From Vagococcus jeotgali (GTDB lineage: Bacteria; Bacillota; Bacilli; Lactobacillales; Vagococcaceae), in assembly GCF_035918315.1 (NCBI RefSeq), contig NZ_CP142146.1, positions 930,001 through 994,000 of the forward strand: a stretch of 64,000 bases of DNA. Reading direction: 5' to 3'. This document shows positions 38,158 to 50,083 of this stretch, one piece after another (the stretch's first letter is position 1; every line of letters starts with the position of its first letter). The position numbers and the translations under genes are program-made. The notes under the pieces are model-generated. The model was given only the letters and a program-made list of their open reading frames with translations. It was not told the DNA's origin and searched no databases.

Positions 38158-38784
38158 TTAAAACAACTCATTAATTTGAATCAAAAATTCTTCTTTGCCA
38201 TAGAACTCTCTATCTAGTAGTTCTGGGAAAATCTCTTTTAAAAAATATTGAACAGATACTAAGTGATTAAAGGTTTGAATTGTTTGAACAGCTTCAATAA
38301 ACATCTCTTTATAAACCACTTCTGGATTCCCTTTAACAATCTCTTCAAAAGATTCATATAATAAATCAATCTTATCTGCTACTGCTAAAATTTGGCCTTC
38401 AAGCGTTTCATCTTTTCCTTCAAACAAACGTCTACGATATATCTCTTGAAATTCAACTGGAATTTCTTGATCAATAAACTCTTCCGTCATTTTTTCTTCA
38501 ACAATCTGTAACATACCACGAAGCTCTGGACTTGCGTATTTTACAGGTGTTTTAATATCCCCAATAAAACGCTCCGTATAATCATGATTTAATGATTTTT
38601 CATATAAACTCTTCCAGTCTACTTGCTGGTGATTAAGTTCTTCAATATCACCTAAAACTTGGGCAATTGATGCCACTCTGTATGAATGAGCTGCTACTGT
38701 GTGTTCTGTAAATTTGAAAAAACCTGGTGCTCGTGTAATTTTTTCTAAATTGTTTAACCCTAGTATGTATTCATTTAATCCCAT
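38158..38784 (-). CDS. HD-domain hydrolase, YfbR-like
   Basis: 208 residues from ATG at 38784 (AGGTG 6 nt upstream). The HD metal-binding set is visible: EHTVAAHSYRVASIAQ (first His), NHDYTERFIGD (HD pair), and AVADKIDLLYESFEE (last Asp). YfbR-type enzymes are deoxynucleoside 5'-monophosphatases; the substrate here is inferred. Its stop is beside the bidirectional terminator, and it ends the group psiE-HD. Confidence 0.85.
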   Translation of the reverse strand: MGLNEYILGLNNLEKITRAPGFFKFTEHTVAAHSYRVASIAQVLGDIEELNHQQVDWKSLYEKSLNHDYTERFIGDIKTPVKYASPELRGMLQIVEEKMTEEFIDQEIPVEFQEIYRRRLFEGKDETLEGQILAVADKIDLLYESFEEIVKGNPEVVYKEMFIEAVQTIQTFNHLVSVQYFLKEIFPELLDREFYGKEEFLIQINELF

Positions 38785-38829
38785 GTCCATCACCTCAACT
38801 TTTTTATCATCATACGCATGATTAAGTAC

Positions 38830-39249
38830 TTAGTCAATTTTTTTAACTGATTTACGCTCTTTTTCTTTCACTTTAGTCAACTCAAGTAAATATAAGGTGA
38901 AGGTTAAAATCAAAATAGATAATGTTAATAGTAACGTTTGCAACCCGTTATCATGAACAACCAGTAGCTGTCTTAATATGGCTGTGATACTAATTAAAAC
39001 TAAGTATTTAATTGGTACATTATGAGCATCTTCAATATATTTTAGTGTCATAATAATAAACTCAAACAACATGAAAAAGCCTAGTATGTAATTTGCAATC
39101 GTATCAATTGAATCAACATGTCCATCATGAAAAATGAGTTTAAAAATGGAAACTAAATCCATTCCCATATAAATCAAAACTAAAATCGCTAATACTCCTA
39201 AAAAAATATTCATGGTAATACTTAATACTTTTTGATACTTATCTGTCAT
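38830..39249 (-). CDS. psiE: PsiE-family membrane protein
   Basis: 139 residues with four membrane helices. The family core FFMLFEFIIMTLKYIEDAHN and VPIKYLVLISITAILRQLLV is clear. The gene is phosphate-starvation inducible in E. coli; its role is unknown. It starts 24 nt after menC, so men transcripts may continue into it. Confidence 0.85.
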   Translation of the reverse strand: MTDKYQKVLSITMNIFLGVLAILVLIYMGMDLVSIFKLIFHDGHVDSIDTIANYILGFFMLFEFIIMTLKYIEDAHNVPIKYLVLISITAILRQLLVVHDNGLQTLLLTLSILILTFTLYLLELTKVKEKERKSVKKID

Positions 39250-39273
39250 AGGTCACGTCCTTTTATCCTTCTT

Positions 39274-40353
39274 TTAAATACCTAATACTTCTTTATTTAA
39301 AGTGACACCAATGCCAATGCCTTGTGGTACTGGTAAACACCCATTATGTAAGATAAATTCTTCATTAATCACATCTTGATGAAAATATCTGCTTGTTGCT
39401 GAAATATCTCCAGGAAAACCAAAACCTGCTTGAGAAGCAAATTGTAAATTTAAAGCTCTTCCTACCCCAGACTCTAACATACCACCAAGCCATACTAATA
39501 ATCCTTGATCTAGGCAATAGGCAACAATTTTTTGTGCTTCAGTAATGCCTCCAACTCGAGGAATTTTCAAATTGATAGCGTGAGCACTGCCAAGAGCTAC
39601 TACTAATTTACAATCCTCAACACTGCGGATATTTTCATCTAAACAGATAGGCGTTTCTATCTCCTTAGCAAGAATTGCATGGTCTAAAAAATCATCAGTA
39701 GAAAATGGTTGCTCAACCATCATCAAGTTAAGAGTATCCAGTTTTTTAAGTTGATTAATATCTTTTAGGGTGTATGCAGAATTAGCATCAGCCATTAACA
39801 TTATATTAGGATATGCTTCTTTAATGACCCGTAGTGGCTCGTAATCATATCCTGGTTTAATTTTTAACTTCACTCGGTCATATCCTGCCTCAACATAATT
39901 CCCAACTTGTTCTAACAACAAATCCAAATCTTCTTGAATACCTACACTAACACCTACAACTAAATGCTTACTTTGACTATGAAACAGCTCACTTAAACTG
40001 ACATGTTGACGCTTAGCATATAAATCCCAAATAGCCGTCTCAACAGCTGATTTTCCCATCCAATGTCCTTTTACTGGTTTTAATAACTCTGTCACAACTT
40101 CTGGGTGTTTGATCTTTTTATTAATTAGCAGGGGGATGATATCTTTTGAAATAATGAGACGTTCAGTGTCTAGTGTCTCTGACACATAATCAGGGGTTTC
40201 AAAAGCAACTAGCTCCCCGTACCCCTCATTTCCTAATTCATCTGTCACTATGATAATGTCACATTTTTTCTCATGTAACTCTCCGTAGCTTGTTTTAAAA
40301 GGAGTGATTAACGGTAAGTTCACTAGATAAGAACGAATAGATTTAATTTTCAT
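39274..40353 (-). CDS. menC: o-Succinylbenzoate synthase
   Basis: 359 residues, enolase superfamily. It dehydrates SHCHC to o-succinylbenzoate in menaquinone synthesis. Barrel catalytic residues: KLKIKPG (KxK lysines), MADANSAYT (Asp), MVEQPF (Glu), LDENIRS (Asp/Glu), and NLKIPRVGG. The class also includes N-acylamino-acid racemases, but the men operon context settles the role. It overlaps menH by 4 nt. Confidence 0.94.
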   Translation of the reverse strand: MKIKSIRSYLVNLPLITPFKTSYGELHEKKCDIIIVTDELGNEGYGELVAFETPDYVSETLDTERLIISKDIIPLLINKKIKHPEVVTELLKPVKGHWMGKSAVETAIWDLYAKRQHVSLSELFHSQSKHLVVGVSVGIQEDLDLLLEQVGNYVEAGYDRVKLKIKPGYDYEPLRVIKEAYPNIMLMADANSAYTLKDINQLKKLDTLNLMMVEQPFSTDDFLDHAILAKEIETPICLDENIRSVEDCKLVVALGSAHAINLKIPRVGGITEAQKIVAYCLDQGLLVWLGGMLESGVGRALNLQFASQAGFGFPGDISATSRYFHQDVINEEFILHNGCLPVPQGIGIGVTLNKEVLGI

Positions 40354-41174
40354 ATTGCCCCTCCTTTCATAATACTATTAATAACTTGATATACCTCATC
40401 TGGTTTTTCAAGATGAACACAATGACCTGCCTCTTTAATAGTTATGAATTGAAACTTAGAATTTTCTCTTTTCATCTCTAAAGCAATAGTGATAAATTTT
40501 GAATCTAATTCACCTACTATTAACGTTATACTCTCAAGTGTCATCTCTTTAAGCTTTGGCCAAAAACTGGGCTGAGAGCCTGTTCCCATAAAACGTAAAC
40601 TATTAGCTAGACCAAAAACTTGTTGGGATAATCTTTCTTGCCTGATTTTTTCTTGAGACTTTTTCGGCAATGATTTTTGACTGTCAAACAAAGCAATATT
40701 TTCCCAAAAATCAACAAAAGAAGCAACGCCCTCCTCTTCAATTTTAAGTGCTAGCTTCTCATCTGATGCCCTTCTACTTTCTTGTTCTTGAGTTGTTTTA
40801 AGTCCAGGTGAGCCACTTTCTAAAATCAAATGACTAATGTGGTCTGGATATTTACTTGCAATACCTAAGGCAAGTCTAGCCCCCATAGAATAACCAAATA
40901 AAGAAAAATACACGACACCTATTTTTTTTAACTCAAGGATGACTTCATCACACATATTTTCAAATGTATAATACATCTTGTCAACAACTACACTTGTTTG
41001 CCCGTGACCAATTAAATCAATAGCAATGACTTGAAAATCCAGCTGTCTATTATCAAATAAAGACTCAAATGTTTTAGAACTACCTGTAAAGCCGTGAAGA
41101 CAAACTAAAGGAGGTATATCCTTGCTTGGATTACCCCATTTTTTAATAAAGTAACGAGGACTATTCGACTTCAT
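40350..41174 (-). CDS. menH: SHCHC synthase, alpha/beta hydrolase
   Basis: 274 residues. It removes pyruvate from SEPHCHC. Hydrolase features: oxyanion region LVCLHGFTGSSKTFE, nucleophile serine in SLFGYSMGARLALG, Asp in VGELDSKF and His in KEAGHCVHLEKP. It overlaps menD by 14 nt and menC by 4 nt. Confidence 0.93.
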   Translation of the reverse strand: MKSNSPRYFIKKWGNPSKDIPPLVCLHGFTGSSKTFESLFDNRQLDFQVIAIDLIGHGQTSVVVDKMYYTFENMCDEVILELKKIGVVYFSLFGYSMGARLALGIASKYPDHISHLILESGSPGLKTTQEQESRRASDEKLALKIEEEGVASFVDFWENIALFDSQKSLPKKSQEKIRQERLSQQVFGLANSLRFMGTGSQPSFWPKLKEMTLESITLIVGELDSKFITIALEMKRENSKFQFITIKEAGHCVHLEKPDEVYQVINSIMKGGAI

Positions 41175-42876
41175 TTACACAGATCTCTTTCACTTTATTT
41201 TTTATTTGCTCAAGCTCCGATACGTTAGCATCTCGGTTAGTTCTAATTTCAATTAATTGAAACACATGTCTATTTAAGCATGTTTCAAGCTCCTCTTTCG
41301 TTGATACCAAATCATAACTTGCTCCATATAATTGAGCAACATCTTTAAAATCAATTTCAAGTGGTGTGCCAAATAGAGGTTCAAAATCTGACTTATCCAG
41401 TGTTTGCTGTGGTAAATAAGAAAATATTCCCCCACCTTGATTATTTAATAGAACAATAGTCAACGGGATATTCTGTTGCTTCGCCCATAACATCCCGTTC
41501 ATATCATGATAAAGTGTCAAATCTCCCGTAAGTAGAACTGACTGATGATTAGCTTGACAACTAGCCATTCCCATAGCACTAGATACAATACCATCAATAC
41601 CATTAACACCACGGTTACCAAAAACTTGAAATTCATAAGGTAATGACTGAGCAAATCTATCAATATGACGAATAGATAAACTATTAGATAAAAACAACTG
41701 AGAGTAAGGGGTCATTTGTCTAAAGACTATTTGACTCACTTCAATTTCAGTTAACGAATGATTTGTTTCTTTTAAAGAGCAAATATCAGATACAGCCGTA
41801 TGGATTGATACCCATCTATTAGTCCAATCAGCAGTAGATGGGGTCAAGTTCACTTCTTTTAGCATTTCTAAAAACTGACTTAAATCTGATTGAATAATCA
41901 CATCACTTTGCTTTAGCATATCAGCAAAATGTTCCATCTCATCTAGCCAATAGGTTGGTTTTTTTAATTTTTTTAAATACAACATCACTTCTTTACTAAT
42001 AGGATAACTTCCGATTCTAAGGACTAAATCAGGATTCATCTCCTTTGATATAAAAGGTATCATCAAATCAGCATGACTGATATACAAGTCAGTTTGAAAG
42101 CCGCAATTCAACGCATTAACTAGTGGATCTGCAATAACGGGCCAATTAAATCGTTGTGCGACTTGTAATAACTCCTTAGCCTCTTTAGGTGTGTGTACAC
42201 CACCTATGACAACTAGTATCTTTTTACCACTAAGGGGCTGAGCTAATTGATTAAGTTGTTCTTTTGATAACGACTTAACTCCTGATATGACTACTTTAAA
42301 ATGAGTCATATCTGGTACTTGTCGCTCTAAATCAGGTAGAAGCGGTTCACGCAATGGAAAATTTAATTGAACAGGACCACGCGGGTTTTGTTTAGCTAGA
42401 CTAGTTAAACGAGAGGTTTGCCAAAACGCATAATTTAGCATCTCTTCTGAATTTTCAGGTAAACTAAAATCTAAGAATGCTTTAACATGATTTCCGTATA
42501 GTGCTTGTTGATCCATTGTTTGAGGAGCACCGACGTGTCGTAATTCATGAGGTCTATCCGTTGTTAATACAATTAACGGAATACAACTCTCAAATGCTTC
42601 ACAAATAGCAGGATAATAATTAGCAGCCGCTGTTCCAGACGTACAAAGTAACACGACCGGCTCTTGAGAAGATAAGCTCTTTCCTAAAGCAAAAAAAGCA
42701 GCTGATCGCTCGTCAACACCAACTGTCGTTTCAATCAACTCATAACGATGTAACAACAAGGCTAGAGGGGTAGATCTTGACCCAGGGCTAATCACAGCTT
42801 GACGTACCCCTTGTTGATACAAAGCATCAACAACAGTGTTTAAATAATCTGTCATTTCTTCTTGATAATTTGTCAT
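41161..42876 (-). CDS. menD: SEPHCHC synthase (ThDP-dependent)
   Basis: 571 residues. It adds the succinic semialdehyde unit from 2-oxoglutarate to isochorismate. N-terminal PYR domain (QAVISPGSRSTPLALLLHRY, VDERSAAFFALG, CTSGTAAANYYPAICEAFES), central domain (VVIGGVHTPKE), and C-terminal PP domain with the ThDP motif LTGDLTLYHDMNGML through LLNNQGGGIFS. It overlaps menF by 4 nt. Confidence 0.96.
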   Translation of the reverse strand: MTNYQEEMTDYLNTVVDALYQQGVRQAVISPGSRSTPLALLLHRYELIETTVGVDERSAAFFALGKSLSSQEPVVLLCTSGTAAANYYPAICEAFESCIPLIVLTTDRPHELRHVGAPQTMDQQALYGNHVKAFLDFSLPENSEEMLNYAFWQTSRLTSLAKQNPRGPVQLNFPLREPLLPDLERQVPDMTHFKVVISGVKSLSKEQLNQLAQPLSGKKILVVIGGVHTPKEAKELLQVAQRFNWPVIADPLVNALNCGFQTDLYISHADLMIPFISKEMNPDLVLRIGSYPISKEVMLYLKKLKKPTYWLDEMEHFADMLKQSDVIIQSDLSQFLEMLKEVNLTPSTADWTNRWVSIHTAVSDICSLKETNHSLTEIEVSQIVFRQMTPYSQLFLSNSLSIRHIDRFAQSLPYEFQVFGNRGVNGIDGIVSSAMGMASCQANHQSVLLTGDLTLYHDMNGMLWAKQQNIPLTIVLLNNQGGGIFSYLPQQTLDKSDFEPLFGTPLEIDFKDVAQLYGASYDLVSTKEELETCLNRHVFQLIEIRTNRDANVSELEQIKNKVKEICVNEVE

Positions 42877-44240
42877 GAAACACTTCCTCCTAATCCTCTT
42901 AACATTGGTTTAAATTTAACTAAGGTTTCCATTTTCTCTAATTCTTTTTCAGAATCAGCTACAATACCGCAACCTGCAAATAACCTAGCTTGCTTTCCGT
43001 TAATTAGAGCAGACCGAATGCCAACGACATACTCTCCGTTATCTTCTATTAAAGACTGCCAACCAATAGGTGCTCCGTATAATCCTCTAGCTAAGGGTTC
43101 ATGATTTTTTAACCATTCAGAACTTAGATTTTTAGGTTCACCTCCAAGAGCAGGTGTTGGATGAAGTGTCTCAATACCCAATGAAAAAGATACTGATTCG
43201 GAACGCTTCACTGATAAAGGGACATGTAAGTGTTGGATATCTTTGTTCTTTAAAATAGATACCTCACTTTCTATTACTTTGTTACCAGTTAAAGCAGATA
43301 GATCCTCTTTGATTCTTGATAAAACAATACTATGCTCATATCTGTTTTTCTTATCATTTAGTAAAGCATTAGCTAGCTTATCATCCTCAATTTTATTTTT
43401 TCCTCGAGGAGTTGAACCTGCAATACTTGCCGTTACAAACTCATCGTCACTAGCTTTTAATAAACGCTCAGGTGTCGCTCCAATAAAAGTATTGTCATGC
43501 CATGACAAACTAAAAAAGAAAGTATTTGCTTGTTGCTCTTTTAACTGCTCTAACACATCACTTGGTATAATTTCTTCAGATTTTTCCACGATCATCTCTC
43601 TAGCTAAGACAATTTTTTCTATTTGGCTAGATGACTTTAATGTCCCTACTGCTAAATCCACAGTCTCTAACCACTGATCCACACCTATTTCTGATTGAGA
43701 CAAAATATTAGACTGATTACTGACTAATACACTTGATTTAGAACTTAACTCATGACATAACTCCCACTGTGCTATCACATCCTGCCTAAGACTAACTAAA
43801 TCCTTACCATAAACATTTATTGTTAAATAGAGCTGATCTTCAAACAAAGTTATCACCATTTGCGGCAATATATGACACCCTCTACCAAACTCTCCCCAAG
43901 TGTCAGTTATCATCAATTCGTCAAAGAAAGGATAACTACCAAAGATAAATGGTCCTACACCTGGAATCTTACTTTTTCTAGAGATAATAGGCAACTGCCT
44001 TCTCCAATTAGATATGTCTTGAACACCACCAAAAATGACTTCTAAATCACCAATACCTACCATAGCTAGCTTTTTATCTGGAGTTTCAAAATAAAAAGAT
44101 ACCTCCCTTTGGGTCTTGTTTAATACTTTGAAATAATCAAAAGGAGCTTTTTGACTATTATGAATTGGTGTTGAAAGTGAGTAATAATATGTTCCCATTT
44201 TGTAGTAAGTATCTAAATCTTTTAGTAATATATCTAACAC
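42873..44240 (-). CDS. menF: Isochorismate synthase
   Basis: 455 residues. It converts chorismate to isochorismate, the entry step of menaquinone synthesis. Chorismate-enzyme core in the C-terminal 260 residues: FFFSLSWHDNTFIGATPERLL, VTASIAGSTPRGKN, LHPTPALGGEPKN, and ARLFAGCGIVADSEKELE. The gene overlaps menE and menD by a few nt at either end. Confidence 0.94.
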   Translation of the reverse strand: MLDILLKDLDTYYKMGTYYYSLSTPIHNSQKAPFDYFKVLNKTQREVSFYFETPDKKLAMVGIGDLEVIFGGVQDISNWRRQLPIISRKSKIPGVGPFIFGSYPFFDELMITDTWGEFGRGCHILPQMVITLFEDQLYLTINVYGKDLVSLRQDVIAQWELCHELSSKSSVLVSNQSNILSQSEIGVDQWLETVDLAVGTLKSSSQIEKIVLAREMIVEKSEEIIPSDVLEQLKEQQANTFFFSLSWHDNTFIGATPERLLKASDDEFVTASIAGSTPRGKNKIEDDKLANALLNDKKNRYEHSIVLSRIKEDLSALTGNKVIESEVSILKNKDIQHLHVPLSVKRSESVSFSLGIETLHPTPALGGEPKNLSSEWLKNHEPLARGLYGAPIGWQSLIEDNGEYVVGIRSALINGKQARLFAGCGIVADSEKELEKMETLVKFKPMLRGLGGSVS

Positions 44241-45694
44241 AAAAAGTCCTCTCTTTCTTTTGTTAATAATCTGTGCTTAGCTATTTTCCCACTCGCTGTT
44301 TTAGGTAAACTACGACAATAATAAACTGCTTTAGGGATTTTATAACTAGCCAAATGCTGTTTTAAATGTTTTTCTAGTTCTGCCTGATTCACATCACCAA
44401 CTAAATACACCACAGGAACAGCTCCCCACGTCTCATCCTCTTGTCCCACAACAGCAACATCTTTTACATTATTAAGCAAGAGACATTTATCTTCTATTTC
44501 TTTAGGATAAATATTCTCACCACCTGAAATAATCAAATCACTTAAACGACTTAAAATATAAATATAACCAGAATCATCTCTTAAAGCCAAGTCTTGTGTT
44601 TTAAACCACCCATCTGCACTCCAGTATTGTTCTTTAAAACTGGCATCATTTAAATACCCATCAACCACACTAGGTCCTTTTAAGTATAGCTCACCTGGCT
44701 CATTTGCTACGGCTTCTTCCCCACTTTTTGTCACAAGTTTTAGCTCAACATGTTTTAAGGGTTTTCCAACAGAGCCTATGTGCTTAGCAGCATCTTGATT
44801 ATTTAGAGCAATCACTTGAGAACAAGTTTCTGTCATACCAAATGACTGAATAACTTCAACATGCTTTGCTTGAGCAGTTTTTAATGACATCATGGACGCA
44901 GGTGCTCCTCCTAATAAAAAACTACGAAATGTTGGATGATACTCTCTATCTCCTAATTCCTTCATTAAGGACTGTAAAGTTGTTGGTACAACAGACATCA
45001 CTGTTCCTTGAGCATTTATTAAGTCTTGAGTTATTTTTTTAGCATCAAATTTATTATATAATGTCACCTGAGAGCCTAAAACAAGTTGTCTTATTAATAT
45101 AGACAGACCGCTAATATGAAACAAAGGAACGGCACACAACCAATTATCTTCTGTTGTAATAGCCATATTATCTTTTGTTGCCACAGCACTAGCATAATGA
45201 TTTTTAAAACGCTGGATAACCCCCTTAGGTTTTCCTGTTGTGCCTGAAGTATACATAATTGAAGCAATATCCTCACCAGAAATAGTAGATACTTCTGCTA
45301 TCGTATCGGAGTGAATTGTCATTTTGCTGACTGACTTTAAATCCAAGCTATTAACTGGCAAATCTTCTAACAAAGAGCTGAATTTTTCTTCACATAACAC
45401 AAAAGAGACCTGAGCATCTTTTAACTGATACTCAAGCTCTTTTTGGGTAAGATGGGTATTTAAAAATACAATCTCTTTCTTCAAATGCCATAAACTTAAA
45501 ATAGCGATATACATCATATTAGAATTACGACTCATTATAGCTACTCGCTTACTCTCTTTTGGTAGCACGTGATATAGTTGATTTGATAAATCCAACATAG
45601 CTTTGTTTAGTTCACTGTAAGTCCATGATTTTCCTTGATAAAAAAGGGCAACACGACCTGCTTGATTCTTAGCTTGTCTATCTAGCCACTCCAT
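44234..45694 (-). CDS. menE: o-Succinylbenzoate-CoA ligase
   Basis: 486 residues, acyl-adenylate-forming family. It activates o-succinylbenzoate with ATP and CoA. AMP-binding motif IMYTSGTTGKPKGVIQ, then SFGMTETCSQV, GELYLKGP, DGWFKTQDL and the C-terminal LPKTASGKIAKH with the catalytic lysine. It overlaps menF by 7 nt and lies 13 nt after menB. Confidence 0.95.
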   Translation of the reverse strand: MEWLDRQAKNQAGRVALFYQGKSWTYSELNKAMLDLSNQLYHVLPKESKRVAIMSRNSNMMYIAILSLWHLKKEIVFLNTHLTQKELEYQLKDAQVSFVLCEEKFSSLLEDLPVNSLDLKSVSKMTIHSDTIAEVSTISGEDIASIMYTSGTTGKPKGVIQRFKNHYASAVATKDNMAITTEDNWLCAVPLFHISGLSILIRQLVLGSQVTLYNKFDAKKITQDLINAQGTVMSVVPTTLQSLMKELGDREYHPTFRSFLLGGAPASMMSLKTAQAKHVEVIQSFGMTETCSQVIALNNQDAAKHIGSVGKPLKHVELKLVTKSGEEAVANEPGELYLKGPSVVDGYLNDASFKEQYWSADGWFKTQDLALRDDSGYIYILSRLSDLIISGGENIYPKEIEDKCLLLNNVKDVAVVGQEDETWGAVPVVYLVGDVNQAELEKHLKQHLASYKIPKAVYYCRSLPKTASGKIAKHRLLTKEREDFLC

Positions 45695-45707
45695 CTATCA
45701 TCGCTCC

Positions 45708-46523
45708 TTATGGAAATTTTGGAAACTGATCAAAATTTGGATCACGTTTTTCTTTAAAAGCATCTCGTCCTTCTTGTGCTTCCTCCATTGTGTAATAAAG
45801 AAGTGTTGAGTCTCCTGCAAGTTGCTGAATACCAGCTAAGCCATCTGTGTCAGCATTCATTGCTGCTTTAATCATACGAAGAGCTAATGGGCTACGTTTT
45901 AACATATCCTCAGCCCACTCCATTGTCACATCTTCCACATCTTCTAAAGGAACGACCGTATTAATCCAACCCATATCTAATGCTTCTTGTGCTGAGTATT
46001 GTTTACACATAAACCAAACTTCTTTAGCTTTTTTATGTCCAATCACACGAGCCAAGTAACCTGCTCCGTATCCACCGTCAAAACTACCAACATTGGGTCC
46101 TGTTTGACCAAACTTAGCATTGTCAGAAGCAATCGTTAAGTCACAAACAAGCTGCAAGACATTTCCTCCACCAATTGAATAACCTTTAACCATAGCCACA
46201 ACTGGTTTTGGGATCACACGAATTAAGCGTTGTAAATCAAGAACGTTTAATCTAGGTATATTATCACTACCAACATATCCTCCGTTACCACGAACTTTTT
46301 GATCACCACCAGAACAAAAAGCCTTATCTCCTGCACCTGTTAAAATAATCACACCAATATCTTGCTTGTCTCTAGCAATTGTAAAAGCATCAATCATTTC
46401 AAAAACCGTTTTCGGTGTAAAAGCATTATGTACTTCTGGTCGATTTATCGTAATTTTCGCAACTTTTCCAGTTTGCTCAAATAAAATTTCTTCATAATTT
46501 TTTAGTGTTTCCCATTCTCTCAT
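45708..46523 (-). CDS. menB: 1,4-Dihydroxy-2-naphthoyl-CoA synthase
   Basis: 271 residues, crotonase fold. It closes the second ring of the naphthoquinone. Motifs: [72 protein letters not shown] with the catalytic aspartate, and the C-terminal [16 protein letters not shown]. It is the first gene of the men operon (menB-E-F-D-H-C). Attachment and methylation genes (menA, menG) are not in this window. Confidence 0.96.
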   Translation of the reverse strand: MREWETLKNYEEILFEQTGKVAKITINRPEVHNAFTPKTVFEMIDAFTIARDKQDIGVIILTGAGDKAFCSGGDQKVRGNGGYVGSDNIPRLNVLDLQRLIRVIPKPVVAMVKGYSIGGGNVLQLVCDLTIASDNAKFGQTGPNVGSFDGGYGAGYLARVIGHKKAKEVWFMCKQYSAQEALDMGWINTVVPLEDVEDVTMEWAEDMLKRSPLALRMIKAAMNADTDGLAGIQQLAGDSTLLYYTMEEAQEGRDAFKEKRDPNFDQFPKFP

Positions 46524-46643
46524 GTATTAATTCCTCCTTAAATTCTTTACTATCTCATTATACACAAAATCAAGTGACTAATGGTAGATAATGTTTATCA
46601 AAATTTTATGCTATACTTGAAAAAACAAACTCGGAGGTTTTAC

Positions 46644-47018
46644 ATGACTATTTTAGATTATTTAGGGATTGAGTGCCTGACAAAAAATCAAGAAGAAGTC
46701 GTTTTACAAATGACAGTGACACAAAATCACCTGCAACCTTTTAAACTCATGCATGGGGGATTAAATGCTATGTTAATTGAGACAGCTTGTAGTATTGGGG
46801 CAAATGAGTATTTGGATAATAAAATTAAAGTGGCTATAGGATTAGATGTGCAAGCCAACCACATAAAAAGTGTAGCAAGTGGTGTTATTACGACTATCGC
46901 TAAACCAAATCACATAGGAGGTACAACGCAAGTTTGGGAAGCTAGTATTTTTAATGATAAAAATGAACTGATTAGTGTAGGTAGATGTAGTTTGATGAAT
47001 AAAAAAATTAACTACTAG
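46644..47018 (+). CDS. Hotdog-fold thioesterase, candidate DHNA-CoA thioesterase
   Basis: 124 residues from ATG at 46644, which follows GGAGG; the upstream frame from 46581 lacks a site. PaaI/YdiI-type hotdog: LMHGGLNAMLIETACSIGAN carries the catalytic glutamate, and GLDVQANHIKS and WEASIFNDKNELISVGRCSLM complete the fold. It is divergent from menB, and the pathway needs such an enzyme between MenB and MenA, so it is a good MenI candidate. The specific role is inference. Confidence 0.85.
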   Translation: MTILDYLGIECLTKNQEEVVLQMTVTQNHLQPFKLMHGGLNAMLIETACSIGANEYLDNKIKVAIGLDVQANHIKSVASGVITTIAKPNHIGGTTQVWEASIFNDKNELISVGRCSLMNKKINY

Positions 47019-47052
47019 TAAGCTATCATACTCCGCTAGTAGTCAATTTTTT
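47008..47052. terminator. Bidirectional terminator
   Basis: TTAACTACTAG / CTAGTAGTCAA hairpin with T runs between the hotdog gene and the end of the pyr operon; it overlaps both ORF ends by a few bases. Confidence 0.75.
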
Positions 47053-47665
47053 ACCAATTTTTAGGATCTTTTTTCCATTCTTTTAAAACGAGTTCTTCAT
47101 CTTGATGAATATAGTTATTCTCTAAGGCTACCTCAATTAATTCGTCATAATTCGTCAACGTATGACAAGCTAAATTATTTTCTTTAAAATTAGCTAAGCC
47201 ATCAGGTAATTGATAAGTAAAAATTGCCATGACACCTAGTACGTCAGCGCCTTCTTTTTCAGCTGCAAGACAAGCTTCAATCACACTACCGCCAGTTGAA
47301 ATCAAGTCTTCGATGACTACCATTTTAGCCCCTCTATCAATCCGACCTTCAATTTGATTTTTCTTGCCATGTCCTTTTGAAGCACCTCTAATATAAACCA
47401 TAGGTAAATCAAGTTCTTCAGCGACCCAAGCAGCATGAGGAATACCAGCAGTTGCAGTTCCTGCAATCACCTGAACATCTGGGAATTCTTCTTTGATTCT
47501 TTTCGCCAAACCACAGGCCACATCTTGTCTAACTTCTGGGTAACTCATCGTTAAACGATTGTCACAATAAATTGGACTTTTCATGCCACTAGCCCATGTG
47601 TATGGCTCAGTGGGACTTAGTGTCACTGCTTTAATATCTAATAAATGCTTTGCAATTTTTTTCAT
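47051..47665 (-). CDS. pyrE: Orotate phosphoribosyltransferase
   Basis: 204 residues from ATG at 47665 (GGAGCGGGG upstream). It joins orotate and PRPP to orotidine 5'-phosphate. PRPP-binding motif [17 protein letters not shown], and upstream [17 protein letters not shown] with [17 protein letters not shown]. Last gene of the pyr operon, ending on the terminator. Confidence 0.95.
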   Translation of the reverse strand: MKKIAKHLLDIKAVTLSPTEPYTWASGMKSPIYCDNRLTMSYPEVRQDVACGLAKRIKEEFPDVQVIAGTATAGIPHAAWVAEELDLPMVYIRGASKGHGKKNQIEGRIDRGAKMVVIEDLISTGGSVIEACLAAEKEGADVLGVMAIFTYQLPDGLANFKENNLACHTLTNYDELIEVALENNYIHQDEELVLKEWKKDPKNW

Positions 47666-47666
47666 A

Positions 47667-48376
47667 TTATTCCCCGCTCCATTGTTTTTTGATTGAAAGA
47701 TAGCTTTCATAAGGGTGATCACTTTTGGTAATTGGACGACCAACCACGATAAAGGTTGAACCAATTTCTCTAGCCATTTGTGGTGTCACCGTGCGTTTTT
47801 GATCATCTAGAGTATTCAGGTTAGGGCGAATGCCTGGTGTGAGACAAACAAAGTCTTTTCTTGTCTTTTGTTTTATCATGTCAACTTCTAAAGCAGAGCA
47901 AACAACACCATCTAAGCCAGAATCATTCGCTAGTTTGGCATACTGACACACACTAGCTTCCAGTCCTTCTATAATTAATTGTTCTTCTCTAACTTCCTGA
48001 TTACTTGTTGAAGTGAGTTGAGTCACAGCTATCAGAATAGGTGTTTTACCAAACTGGCTAGCTCCTGCTTCTAAGCCTCGTCTGGCAGCTATCATCATCT
48101 CTTTTCCACCTGCTGCATGAACATTAGTCATATCGACACCAAGTTTACCTAAACCTCTCATAGCACTCTCTACTGTATTTGGAATATCATGAAGTTTCAA
48201 GTCTAGAAAAACATCATGGTTCAATGATTTTAACCAAGTCACAATGTTTGGACCTTCTTGGTAAAATAATTCCATACCTACTTTAACAAATAGAGATTCA
48301 TTTTCTGGGAAATTAGCTAAAAATATGTCTACTTCTTTTTTATTTGAAAAATCTAGCGCAATAATTGGTCTCTTCA

Positions 48377-48377
<1 letters not shown>
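47667..48377 (-). CDS. pyrF: Orotidine 5'-phosphate decarboxylase
   Basis: 236 residues. It makes UMP. Motifs: [12 protein letters not shown] at the N-terminus, [19 protein letters not shown] with the catalytic Asp-Lys-Asp, [11 protein letters not shown], and TPGIRPN followed by [16 protein letters not shown] (PRPP-phosphate loop). Its start overlaps the end of pyrD by 1 nt. Confidence 0.96.
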
Positions 48378-50070
<1,693 letters not shown>

Positions 50071-50083
50071 GTCTTCTCTCCTT

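Noticed and set aside
40350-41174. Alpha/beta hydrolase as a generic esterase
   Set aside because: It overlaps both menC and menD, and its motifs fit SHCHC synthase, so MenH is the better call.
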